A DNA stretch of 64,000 nt from JANXMY01 sp965246745 (GTDB lineage: Bacteria > Armatimonadota > Armatimonadia > Armatimonadales > Capsulimonadaceae). Positions 24,279 to 31,702 of the stretch are shown here, in pieces. The DNA is taken from the NCBI GenBank assembly GCA_965246745.1, contig OZ251980.1, forward strand, positions 3,348,001 through 3,412,000, written 5' to 3'. Each line of letters opens with the position of its first letter. Within the stretch, counting starts at the first letter, position 1. The translations under genes and the position numbers were made by a program. The notes below the pieces were generated by a model. The model searched no databases and was not told where the DNA came from. It saw only the letters and a program-made list of their open reading frames with translations.

Positions 24279-25445
24279 ATGGCCGCAAGCCCCGCCGCGC
24301 CTCCGAAGACAAACTCTGACATTAGCTCGCCGCCCAGCGCCGCCCTGAACGGCTCGCTGACCGGCGGCGCTCCGAAAAACGGCTTTACGCCCCTGCCGCG
24401 CTCCGACGGCCACAGCCACCCCCTGCCGGCGGTGTCGGCGGCGGACGTGGTCCAAAAACTCGGCTTGACCCCCGACGCGCTGCTGCATACTTACCAGCAG
24501 ATGCTTGATATTCGCCACTTCGAAGAGCAGTGCAACCGCGCCTTCCGCGCCGGCAAAGTCGGCGGCTACCTGCACCTTTATATCGGGCAGGAAGCGGTCT
24601 CGCTCGGCGTCCTGCATACCTGGAAGCACGGCGACCAGGCCCTGTCGTCATACCGCGACCATGCCCACTGCCTCGTTTTGGGCAGTGATGCCGACAAAGT
24701 GATGGCCGAGATTTACGGCAAAAGCACCGGCATCTCGCGCGGCAAAGGCGGCTCGATGCACCTCTTCGACAAAGAACACGGCTTCGCCGGCGGCTACGGC
24801 ATCGTCGGCGGCAATGTCCCCCTGGCCGTCGGCATCGGCTGGGCGTTGAAGCATTCCCCGGAGCTGAAAAGCGGCAATAACATCTGCGTCTGCTTTCTCG
24901 GCGACGGCTCCATGAACGCCGGCGGGTTCCACGAAGCGCTGAACATGGCCCAGTTGTACGAGCTGCCGATTTTGTATGTGCTCGAAAACAACAAGTACGC
25001 GATGGGCACCTCGATTGAGCGGTCGTCGGCCAACACCGATCTCGGCTCCCGCGTCGAATCCTACAACATGGCCCATTCCAAAGTGGACGGCCAGGATTAC
25101 TTCGCGGTCCGCGAAGCCGCCCAGGCGATTGTGGACCAGATGCGCGAAAAGCCCGCGCCCTTTTTCCTCGAAGCCATCACCTACCGCTATGTCGGCCACG
25201 GCGCGGCGGACGGCGCGGAAACGCAGGCGACCTACCGCCAGCCGGAAGAGCTGGACGTTTGGAAGGGCCGCGACCCGGTGCAGATTTTGGAGCAGAAGCT
25301 GCGCGACCTGGGGATTTTGGACGACGACAAGCACCGCGAAATGGACCAAAAAGCCCTGGACATGGCCCGCGCCGCCGGCGAGTACGCCGACAGCAGCCCG
25401 CTTTGCACGAAGGAAGAGCTGACCCAGGACGTTTACGCCGATTAG
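24279..25445 (+). CDS. pdhA: Pyruvate dehydrogenase E1 component subunit alpha
   Basis: E1 decarboxylates pyruvate with thiamine diphosphate and passes the acetyl group to the lipoyl arm of E2. The ATG at 24279 follows GAGAGG. The 388-residue product has the TPP-binding motif GDG at 208-210 ending in NN at 237-238, and YRDHAH (125-130) near the phosphorylation-loop region of E1alpha. A 50-residue Pro/Ser-rich N-terminal extension is not usual. A family E palindrome separates it from pdhB. It could act on branched 2-oxo acids, but PDH is the best fit. Confidence 0.9.
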   Translation: MAASPAAPPKTNSDISSPPSAALNGSLTGGAPKNGFTPLPRSDGHSHPLPAVSAADVVQKLGLTPDALLHTYQQMLDIRHFEEQCNRAFRAGKVGGYLHLYIGQEAVSLGVLHTWKHGDQALSSYRDHAHCLVLGSDADKVMAEIYGKSTGISRGKGGSMHLFDKEHGFAGGYGIVGGNVPLAVGIGWALKHSPELKSGNNICVCFLGDGSMNAGGFHEALNMAQLYELPILYVLENNKYAMGTSIERSSANTDLGSRVESYNMAHSKVDGQDYFAVREAAQAIVDQMREKPAPFFLEAITYRYVGHGAADGAETQATYRQPEELDVWKGRDPVQILEQKLRDLGILDDDKHREMDQKALDMARAAGEYADSSPLCTKEELTQDVYAD

Positions 25446-25478
25446 CAGGCGCTTGGAGCGGGCAAGAGCGGACACGGA

Positions 25479-25547
25479 AGGGCGAACACATGGTTCGCGC
25501 CCTACATACCGAATGGACCCCGTAGGGGCGAACCTTGTGTTCGCCCT
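25479..25547. repeat. Palindromic element, family E copy 2, between pdhA and pdhB
   Basis: AGGGCGAACACATGGTTCGC and GCGAACCTTGTGTTCGCCCT are inverted copies with one mismatch region, around a loop containing CCCGTAGGGG. The same arms occur at 21333-21439. Being inside an operon, it will fold into a strong hairpin in the mRNA. Confidence 0.85.
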
Positions 25548-25580
25548 CCTCGTGTATGTTCTACAGAAATAAAGGAAACT

Positions 25581-26990
25581 ATGGCTGAAGTGATCATGCC
25601 CAAGATGGGCGACGCGATGGAAGAAGGCACCCTGCTTGAATGGAAAAAGCAGGACGGCGAGACGGTCGCACTCGGCGACGTGATCGCCGAGATTGAGACC
25701 GACAAAAGCAATGTCGAGATTGAAGCCGAAGAAGCCGGCGTCCTGCATATTCAGGCCGAGCCGGGCGCAGTCATCGCGGTCGGCAAGCCTATCGCCGTGA
25801 TCGGCGAAGTGTCCAAGATGAACGGCACGAATGGAACAGGGTCGAACGGCACCGGCCACAGCGACACCAACCCGTCGGCGATCCCCACCCAGGACACGAT
25901 GCACACCAGCGAAGGCATTCAGTACAAAGCCGACACCAAAGACGACAAAGACATCGCCCGCATCGTGCCGACCGTCCATTCCCACGAAGCCTACACCGGC
26001 CCGACCGAGTCGCTGACCTATGCCGATGCGATCCGCATGGCGCTGCAAGAAGAGCTGGACCGCGACGAAAAAGTCTTCATGCTCGGCGAGGAAATCGGTC
26101 AGTACCAGGGCACGTTTAAAATCACCAAAGACTTTCTCGAAAAGTACGGCCCCGAGCGCATCGTAGACACGCCGATTTCCGAAGCCGGCATGGTCGGCAT
26201 GACGGTCGGCGCGGCGATGATGGGCCTGCGGCCGATTATCGAGTTTATGACCTTGAACTTCGCGCTGGTTGCGTGGGACGGCATCATTAACCACGCCGCC
26301 AAAATTTTGTATATGAGCGGCGGCCAGTACAATGTCCCCTGCGTCCTGCGCGGCCCCGGCGGAGTCGGCGTTCAGCTTTCGGCCCAGCATTCCCAGGATT
26401 TAGCCCACTGGTACGCAAACACCCCCGGCCTGAAAGTCGTCGCCCCGGCCACCCCCGCCGACGCCAAAGGGCTGCTGAAAGCCGCCATTCGTGACAACAA
26501 CCCGGTCGTCTTCAATGAGCATGCGGGTTTGTACCGGACCAAAGGCGATGTGCCGACCGACCCCGAATACATTGTTCCGCTGGGCGTCGCCGATGTCAAG
26601 CGCACCGGCAAAGATGTCACCATCGTGTCGTACTCGCGCGGCACCGTGCTGGCACTGGCCGCCGCCGAGCAGCTTGCCGCCGAGGGGATTGACGCCGAAG
26701 TGGTGGACCTGCGCTCGCTTCAGCCGATTGACCTGGACACAATTATCAACAGCGTCAAAAAGACCCACCGGGCCGTGGTCGTGCAGGAGCAGTGGCTGTT
26801 CTACGGCATCGCTGCCGAGTTCGCCGCCCAGATTGGCAGTGCCGCGTTTGATTACTTGGATGCCCCCGTCGAGCGCGTCGCCGGCGCGTTCGTCCCGATG
26901 CCCTACGCCCGGACTTTGGAGCTGGCCGCCACTCCGCACGAGCCGGACATTATCGCCGCCGTCAAGAAAACTTTGGAGCGGAGCGCATAG
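25581..26990 (+). CDS. pdhB: Pyruvate dehydrogenase E1 component subunit beta with N-terminal lipoyl domain
   Basis: The 469-residue protein joins a lipoyl domain (1-77, with the lipoylated lysine K42 in IETDKSNVE) by a flexible Gly/Thr/Asn-rich linker to an E1beta domain (about 139-469, with LGEEIGQYQGTFK and GPGGVGVQLSAQHSQ). E1beta completes the TPP site of pdhA. Lipoyl-E1beta fusions occur in some alphaproteobacteria; here the lipoyl part is almost identical in DNA to that of pdhC. Start supported by AAAGGAAAC. A family D palindrome follows. Confidence 0.92.
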   Translation: MAEVIMPKMGDAMEEGTLLEWKKQDGETVALGDVIAEIETDKSNVEIEAEEAGVLHIQAEPGAVIAVGKPIAVIGEVSKMNGTNGTGSNGTGHSDTNPSAIPTQDTMHTSEGIQYKADTKDDKDIARIVPTVHSHEAYTGPTESLTYADAIRMALQEELDRDEKVFMLGEEIGQYQGTFKITKDFLEKYGPERIVDTPISEAGMVGMTVGAAMMGLRPIIEFMTLNFALVAWDGIINHAAKILYMSGGQYNVPCVLRGPGGVGVQLSAQHSQDLAHWYANTPGLKVVAPATPADAKGLLKAAIRDNNPVVFNEHAGLYRTKGDVPTDPEYIVPLGVADVKRTGKDVTIVSYSRGTVLALAAAEQLAAEGIDAEVVDLRSLQPIDLDTIINSVKKTHRAVVVQEQWLFYGIAAEFAAQIGSAAFDYLDAPVERVAGAFVPMPYARTLELAATPHEPDIIAAVKKTLERSA

Positions 26991-27011
26991 GTGAATGGAA
27001 ATAAGGGAGAG

Positions 27012-27131
27012 CGCGAGGAAGTGAACTCCTCTCGCTGTTAAGTACGTCCTTCGGACGAAAGAGCGGCACACGTTCGGTTTCTTCTCGTCCGAAGGACGAC
27101 CCTACGGAGCGAGAGGAGTTCACTCCCTCGC
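27012..27131. repeat. Family D palindrome, copy 2, between pdhB and pdhC
   Basis: Outer arms GTGAACTCCTCTCGCT and AGCGAGAGGAGTTCAC are perfect inverted copies; inner arms GTCCTTCGGACGAAAGA and TCTCGTCCGAAGGAC pair as well. Copy 1 is at 18527-18712. As with the family E copy, it sits between co-transcribed pdh genes. Confidence 0.87.
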
Positions 27132-27179
27132 TTCTTCGCCTGCGTGTGGAACGACTGCGGATTAAGAGAAAACCAATTT

Positions 27180-28526
27180 ATGCCAGAAGTAATTATGCCC
27201 AAGATGGGCGACGCGATGGAAGAAGGCACCCTGCTTGAATGGAAGAAGCAGGACGGCGAAACGGTCGCACTCGGCGACGTGATCGCCGAGATTGAGACCG
27301 ACAAAAGCAATGTCGAGATTGAAGCCGAAGACGCGGGCGTGCTCCATGTCAAGGCCGAAGCGGGCGCAGTGCTCCCCGTCGGCACGGTGATTGCGATCAT
27401 CGGCGACGATGTGCCGAGGCAGAGCGCCAATGGCGGCGGGTCGTCGAAGCCGGCGTCTGCGCCCGCCCCGGCGCAGGCCGCCGAGCGCCGCCGCGAAGCC
27501 GCCGCCGAGTACGACACGCCCCTGCCGGCCACCGCCGCCGCCCCAAAGCCGGCCACCGCCGCCGCGCCAAACGGGAACGGCAGCACGGAGCGTCTTAAAG
27601 CGTCGCCGCTGGCCCGGTCGGTCGCGCGGCAGCGCGGGCTGGACATCGCCCGAATTACCGGCACCGGGCCGCACGGGCGCATCATTGAAGCGGACGTGCT
27701 GGCCTTCGCGTCTTCCGCCCCGGCGACCGCGACCGCTCCGGCTGTTTCGGTGCCGTCTACGGCTGTTTCCAGCGACCTGCCGCCGGCGACCGTCACTCCC
27801 GCCGCGCCGATGAAACGCGCCGATTACACGCCGTCGCCGCTGACCACCCCGACCGAGCTGTCCGCCATGCGGAAAGTGATCGCCCGGCGCATGGTGGAAA
27901 GCAAGACGACCATTCCGCATTTCTACATCACGTCGGAAGTGGACATGGCCGAAGCGATGGCCCTGCGCGAGATGCTGAATGCTTACGATGAAACGCTCCC
28001 CAAAATCTCGGTCAACGACATGGTGGTTAAAGCGTCCGCCAAAGCGCTGGTGAAATTCCCCGCCGTCAATGCCTCGTTTAAAGACGACAAACTTTATCCC
28101 GGCGCGGGCGTCCATGTCGGCGTCGCCGTGGCCCTCGATGACGGCCTGATTGTGCCGGTCGTTCGCGACGCGGACACGACCCCGCTGCGGGTTCTGGCCC
28201 AGAACACCAAAACGCTGGTCAAGAAAGCTCGCGACAAAAAACTTCAGCCGAGCGAGTACAGCGGCGGCACGTTCACGGTGTCTAACTTGGGGCCGTTCGA
28301 TGTCGAGAACTTCATCGCGATTATTGACCCGGCGCAGGGAGCCATTCTGGCCGTATCGAGCATCGTCAAAAAAGCGGTCGTCTTGGACGACAACACCCTT
28401 GCCGCCCGGCCCCGCATGAACTTGACCCTCAGCGGCGACCACCGGGTGATGGACGGCGCGACTGGCGCTCGGTTTATGCAGGAAGTCAAGCGCCTGCTGC
28501 AAAACCCGCTTTCTTTGATGGAGTAG
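27180..28526 (+). CDS. pdhC: Dihydrolipoamide acetyltransferase (E2) of the pyruvate dehydrogenase complex
   Basis: E2 forms the core of the complex and transfers the acetyl group to CoA. The 448-residue protein has a lipoyl domain (1-76, K42), a long Ala/Pro-rich linker, a peripheral-subunit-binding domain (about 138-176, with ASPLARSVARQRGLDIARI) and the catalytic domain with SGDHRVMDG, H421 and D425. The start at 27180 follows AAGAGA. No lpd (E3) gene is nearby, so E3 must come from elsewhere. Confidence 0.93.
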   Translation: MPEVIMPKMGDAMEEGTLLEWKKQDGETVALGDVIAEIETDKSNVEIEAEDAGVLHVKAEAGAVLPVGTVIAIIGDDVPRQSANGGGSSKPASAPAPAQAAERRREAAAEYDTPLPATAAAPKPATAAAPNGNGSTERLKASPLARSVARQRGLDIARITGTGPHGRIIEADVLAFASSAPATATAPAVSVPSTAVSSDLPPATVTPAAPMKRADYTPSPLTTPTELSAMRKVIARRMVESKTTIPHFYITSEVDMAEAMALREMLNAYDETLPKISVNDMVVKASAKALVKFPAVNASFKDDKLYPGAGVHVGVAVALDDGLIVPVVRDADTTPLRVLAQNTKTLVKKARDKKLQPSEYSGGTFTVSNLGPFDVENFIAIIDPAQGAILAVSSIVKKAVVLDDNTLAARPRMNLTLSGDHRVMDGATGARFMQEVKRLLQNPLSLME

Positions 28527-28529
28527 CCT

Positions 28530-29471
28530 ATGTTTACACCCGGCGCTGTTTGGCGCGACACCGACGGACACCCGATTCAGGCCCACGGCGGCGGAATTCT
28601 GTTCCATGACGGCTTGTATTACTGGTACGGCGAAAACAAAGACGGCCCGACCGATCCGATCAGCGGCGGCGTGGATATTCTCGGCGTTTCCTGCTATTCG
28701 TCGCCGGACTTGGAGCGCTGGACAAACCACGGAATTGTTCTGCCGGCGGTTCCCGGCGACCCGGCCCACGACCTCTACCCCAGCAAAGTCGCCGAGCGGC
28801 CGAAAGTGCTTTTCAATGCCCAAACACAAAAGTTTGTGCTGTGGCTGCATGTGGACACCCGCGATTACACCTACGCCCGCGCCGGGTATGCCGTCAGCGA
28901 CGCGCCGACCGGGCCGTTTACCTACGGCGGCAGTGTTCAGCCCGGCGGCTTCGACAGCCGCGACATGACGCTGTTCGGGGATACGGACGGCGCGGCGTAT
29001 TTGATCTTTTCATCCGACACCAACTCCGTCATTCGGATTGCCCGGCTGTCGGACGACTATTTAAGCGTCGTCGATGCGTCCGCGTCGGCGTTTGCCGCCC
29101 CCAAAGACCACAGCGGGCGCGAATCGCCGGCCGTGTTTAGGCACAGCGGCCGGTACTTTTTTGTCGGCTCCGGCTGCACCGGCTGGGCGCCCAACGCCGC
29201 CGAGTACGCAGTCGCCGCTTCTCCTCTTGGCCCGTGGACGGTTCGGGGAAACCCCTGCGCCGGCCCCGGCGCGGACACGACTTACGGCGGGCAGAATACG
29301 TTTGTGCTGCCGGTGGCGGGCCGCCCCGGCGCGTTTATCTTGATGCTCGATATTTGGAACCCTGCCGACCTGCGCGATTCGCGCTATGCCTGGCTGCCCC
29401 TGCGCGTTGACGGCGACACGCTTTCCGCCGAGTGGCGCGATTCGTGGGACCTGTCGGTTTTCTCGTCGTAA
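28530..29471 (+). CDS. Family 43-like glycoside hydrolase (five-bladed beta-propeller)
   Basis: The 313-residue protein opens with the pattern of GH43-type enzymes, DTDGHPIQAHGGGILFHDGLYYWYGENK, and repeats beta-propeller blades such as FDSRDMTLFGDTDGAAYLIFSS and RESPAVFRHSGRYFFVGS. Those blades provide the acidic residues of the active site. GH43 enzymes remove arabinose, xylose or galactose units from plant polysaccharides. There is no signal peptide, so it is probably cytoplasmic. It starts 3 bases after pdhC and may be read through from the pdh operon, a surprising partner. Confidence 0.75.
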   Translation: MFTPGAVWRDTDGHPIQAHGGGILFHDGLYYWYGENKDGPTDPISGGVDILGVSCYSSPDLERWTNHGIVLPAVPGDPAHDLYPSKVAERPKVLFNAQTQKFVLWLHVDTRDYTYARAGYAVSDAPTGPFTYGGSVQPGGFDSRDMTLFGDTDGAAYLIFSSDTNSVIRIARLSDDYLSVVDASASAFAAPKDHSGRESPAVFRHSGRYFFVGSGCTGWAPNAAEYAVAASPLGPWTVRGNPCAGPGADTTYGGQNTFVLPVAGRPGAFILMLDIWNPADLRDSRYAWLPLRVDGDTLSAEWRDSWDLSVFSS

Positions 29472-29483
29472 AGGAACAGTCCT

Positions 29484-30455
29484 ATGCTGGTCGTCACAGG
29501 AGGCGCGGGGTTTATCGGCAGCGTGCTGGTCGGAATGCTCAACGCGCGGGGCCGCCGCGATGTGCTGGTGGTGGACGAGTACGGCGACGGGCCGAAGTGG
29601 AAAAACCTGCGCGGCAAAGCGTTTCTGGACGTTGTTTCGCCGGATCGCTTTGTCCATGACCTTGTCGCCGGCGCTTACGACGGCAAGCTGGACGGCATTC
29701 TGCATATCGGCGCGATCACGGACACGTCGTTTCCCGACATGGACGAATTGCAGCAGCGCAATGTCCGCTGCACGCGGGCGCTGGCCCACTGGGCGATGGC
29801 GCACGCGGTTCGCTTTGTGTATGCGTCCTCGGCCAGCGTCTACGGGGGCGGCGAGCGGGGCTTTTCCGATGCCGACGCCGTGACGGCGACTCTGCTTCCC
29901 CTCAACCCTTATGCGTTCTCCAAATGGCTGTCCGACACGGAAGCCATTCGGGACGGCTGGACCGACCAAATCGCCTCCCTGCGCTTCTTTAACGTCTTCG
30001 GTCCCAACGAGTACCACAAAGGCCGGATGGCGTCGGTGCCCTGGCACGCCTTCCATCAAATCCGCGAAACCGGCGGGATTAAGCTGTTTCAGTCGCACCA
30101 CCCAAAGTACGCCGACGGCGCACAGGAGCGCGACTTTGTGTATGTCAAAGATGTCTGCGCCGTCGTTCTGTGGTTTTTGGACCACCCTGACGCTAACGGC
30201 ATCTACAATGTCGGAACGGGGCAGGCGCGGACCTTTAACGACCTCGCCGCCGCCCTGTTTCGCGCGTTGAATCAGCCCGCCGCCATTTCCTATATCCCGA
30301 CGCCCGAAAATATCCGGGCCGCTTACCAGTACCATACGCAGGCCGACTTGACCCGCCTGCGCGGGATCGGCTGCGACCTGCCCTTTTTGTCCCTGGAAGA
30401 TGCCGTCGGGGACTATGCCGGCTACCTGCAAAATGAAACCAACCCTTATTTTTAG
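29484..30455 (+). CDS. hldD: ADP-L-glycero-D-manno-heptose 6-epimerase
   Basis: HldD (RfaD) epimerises ADP-heptose for the LPS inner core, which points to an LPS-bearing diderm. The 323-residue product has the NAD(P)-binding VTGGAGFIGS at the N-terminus, the catalytic YAFSK (YxxxK) and the substrate-binding region FNVFGPNEYHKGRMASV typical of this epimerase rather than of other sugar epimerases. AAAGGAAC lies before the ATG. Its 3' end overlaps the start of the phosphatase gene by 23 bases. Confidence 0.9.
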   Translation: MLVVTGGAGFIGSVLVGMLNARGRRDVLVVDEYGDGPKWKNLRGKAFLDVVSPDRFVHDLVAGAYDGKLDGILHIGAITDTSFPDMDELQQRNVRCTRALAHWAMAHAVRFVYASSASVYGGGERGFSDADAVTATLLPLNPYAFSKWLSDTEAIRDGWTDQIASLRFFNVFGPNEYHKGRMASVPWHAFHQIRETGGIKLFQSHHPKYADGAQERDFVYVKDVCAVVLWFLDHPDANGIYNVGTGQARTFNDLAAALFRALNQPAAISYIPTPENIRAAYQYHTQADLTRLRGIGCDLPFLSLEDAVGDYAGYLQNETNPYF

Positions 30456-31032
30456 CGGCCCCCCGCCCCAGTTCTGGGGAGCCATACGAAGTGAAGTCGC
30501 TGCACGGCTCGGCAAGTTTCCGATCTGGCTCCCCAGAATCGGGGCGGGGGGGCTTTTCTGCCTCCTCCTCGCCGTGCCCTGTCATGCCGAGTCCGCCGAC
30601 CTGCCGAACTTCCACCAAGCCGCGCCCGGCATCTGGCGCGGCGCGGCTCCGACCGAAGCCGGCCTGCGGCAGCTTAAAGCGATGGGGGTCAAGACCGTCA
30701 TTGACCTGCGGATTGCCCCGAAGACCGTCAAAAAAGAAGGTGTCTACGCCCGCTCTTTGGGTTTTCAGTGGATCAACCTGCCGATGGGGGCAGAGGCCCC
30801 GACCCCGAAAGAAGTCTCGACCCTGCTGGCGACGCTCAAGCAGGCCCCGCAGTCGCCGGTGTTCGTCCACTGCCAGCACGGGGCCGACCGCACCGGCTGC
30901 ATGATCGGCATTTACCGGGTGACGCAGCAGAACTGGACTTATTCGCAGGCGTTCGCTGAGATGAAAAAAGACGGCTTTAACCCGCGCTGGGTCAATCTGA
31001 GCGCGGCGGTCCGGCAGCGGGCCAAGTCGTAG
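30433..31032 (+). CDS. Exported tyrosine/dual-specificity phosphatase-like protein
   Basis: The 199-residue protein carries the Cx5R active site in VHCQHGADRTGC and the general-acid region LRIAPKTVKKEG. This suggests dephosphorylation of a protein or inositol/sugar phosphate in the envelope. The signal peptide is split: MKPTLIFSG is followed by about 33 residues encoded by a family G palindrome (30455-30556) and only then by the hydrophobic FCLLLAVPCHA with the cleavage site. The frame stays open through the element. It overlaps hldD and may serve LPS heptose metabolism, but this is inference. Confidence 0.78.
   Translation: MKPTLIFSGPPPQFWGAIRSEVAARLGKFPIWLPRIGAGGLFCLLLAVPCHAESADLPNFHQAAPGIWRGAAPTEAGLRQLKAMGVKTVIDLRIAPKTVKKEGVYARSLGFQWINLPMGAEAPTPKEVSTLLATLKQAPQSPVFVHCQHGADRTGCMIGIYRVTQQNWTYSQAFAEMKKDGFNPRWVNLSAAVRQRAKS
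30455..30556. repeat. Family G palindrome, copy 2, inside the phosphatase signal-peptide region
   Basis: CCCCCCGCCCCAGTTCTGGG with GAGCCA on one side and TGGCTCCCCAGAATCGGGGC with GGGGGG on the other are inverted copies around a loop of about 45 bases. The layout matches 3287-3357. The element starts one base before or within the hldD stop codon and lies in the coding frame of the next gene. Confidence 0.85.
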
Positions 31033-31041
31033 GTGAGTTTA

Positions 31042-31075
31042 GGCCCCCGGAGCTTCCAGCTCCGGGGGCTTGTTC
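31042..31075 (+). terminator. Intrinsic terminator after the phosphatase gene
   Basis: GCCCCCGGAGC and GCTCCGGGGGC pair with a 5-base loop, followed by TTGTT. It closes the pdh-to-phosphatase run just before the rpsO promoter. Confidence 0.7.
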
Positions 31076-31088
31076 AGCATCGCCGCGC

Positions 31089-31118
31089 TTGACATGCCGC
31101 CCCCCCATCGGGTACACT
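31089..31118 (+). promoter_or_regulatory. Promoter for rpsO
   Basis: TTGACA (31089-31094) and TACACT (31113-31118) are 18 bases apart, 63 bases upstream of the rpsO ATG. Confidence 0.78.
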
Positions 31119-31180
31119 GCGGCGATACCCAAAAGATTATTCAAGATTACACACAAGAAACGCAGGAGGGAAAGAGCTAA

Positions 31181-31456
31181 ATGGCTCTGCTCACAGAACA
31201 AAAACAAGTTGTCATTGAAGGCAACAAAACGCACGACTCGGACACCGGCTCGCCGGAAGTCCAGATTGCGCTGCTGAATTCGTCCATCAAGAACCTGACC
31301 GAGCACCTGAAAGTGCATCGTCACGACAACCACACCCAGCGCGGCTTGATGGTGCAGATCGGCAAGCAGCGGCGTCTGCTCAATTATCTGGCCGCCAAAG
31401 ACATCAACCGCTACCGTGCGCTGGTCGCCAAGCTCGGCATCCGCAGCAAGCACTAA
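31181..31456 (+). CDS. rpsO: 30S ribosomal protein S15
   Basis: S15 binds 16S rRNA early in 30S assembly. The 91-residue product has HDSDTGSPEVQIALLN, the LTEHLKVHRHDNHTQRGL core and the YLAAKDINRYRALVAKLGIR end. The ATG follows CAGGAGGGAAAG. The rpsO-pnp order is conserved in many bacteria. A terminator and a family C palindrome lie between it and pnp. Confidence 0.97.
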   Translation: MALLTEQKQVVIEGNKTHDSDTGSPEVQIALLNSSIKNLTEHLKVHRHDNHTQRGLMVQIGKQRRLLNYLAAKDINRYRALVAKLGIRSKH

Positions 31457-31466
31457 GTTTTCACGC

Positions 31467-31502
31467 AAAAGCCTCCCGGCGAAGACGCGCAAGGGAGGCT
31501 TT
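31467..31502 (+). terminator. Intrinsic terminator after rpsO
   Basis: AAAGCCTCCC and GGGAGGCTTT pair around a 15-base loop, ten bases after the rpsO stop. It may allow partial readthrough into pnp. Confidence 0.72.
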
Positions 31503-31539
31503 CGGCATTCACCGCCCTGCCGACTTTTCCCTGTCCCCA

Positions 31540-31690
31540 GCGCGGGATAGGAACCCACCCCGCCGCAAGCGGCGACCCTCCCGAAGCGGAAGGTGAAGAG
31601 TTTTCAAGCAAGCCTGCGGGCGACAAAACCCTCTTCGTCCTCCCGCTTCGGAAGGACCCCTGCGACGCAAGGAGTCGGGTCTTTTAGGAA
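31540..31690. repeat. Family C palindrome, copy 1, between rpsO and pnp
   Basis: CCCTCCCGAAGCGGAAGG and the complementary TCCTCCCGCTTCGGAAGG lie in opposite orientation around a loop. Outer parts include AGGAACCCACCCCGCCGC. CCCGCTTCGGGAGGG-type cores recur at 47521-47601 and 48511-48641. Confidence 0.68.
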
Positions 31691-31702
31691 CACCCAACAC
31701 AC

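Noticed and set aside
24648..26390. Long minus-strand open frame (580 codons) opposite pdhA-pdhB
   Set aside because: Shadow of the plus-strand genes: it follows their third-position GC bias, has no domain or start site, and the plus strand encodes a clear PDH operon.
27162..28850. Long minus-strand open frame (562 codons) opposite pdhC
   Set aside because: Same reason; antisense of a strongly conserved gene, composition rich in Arg/His/Gly typical of shadow frames.
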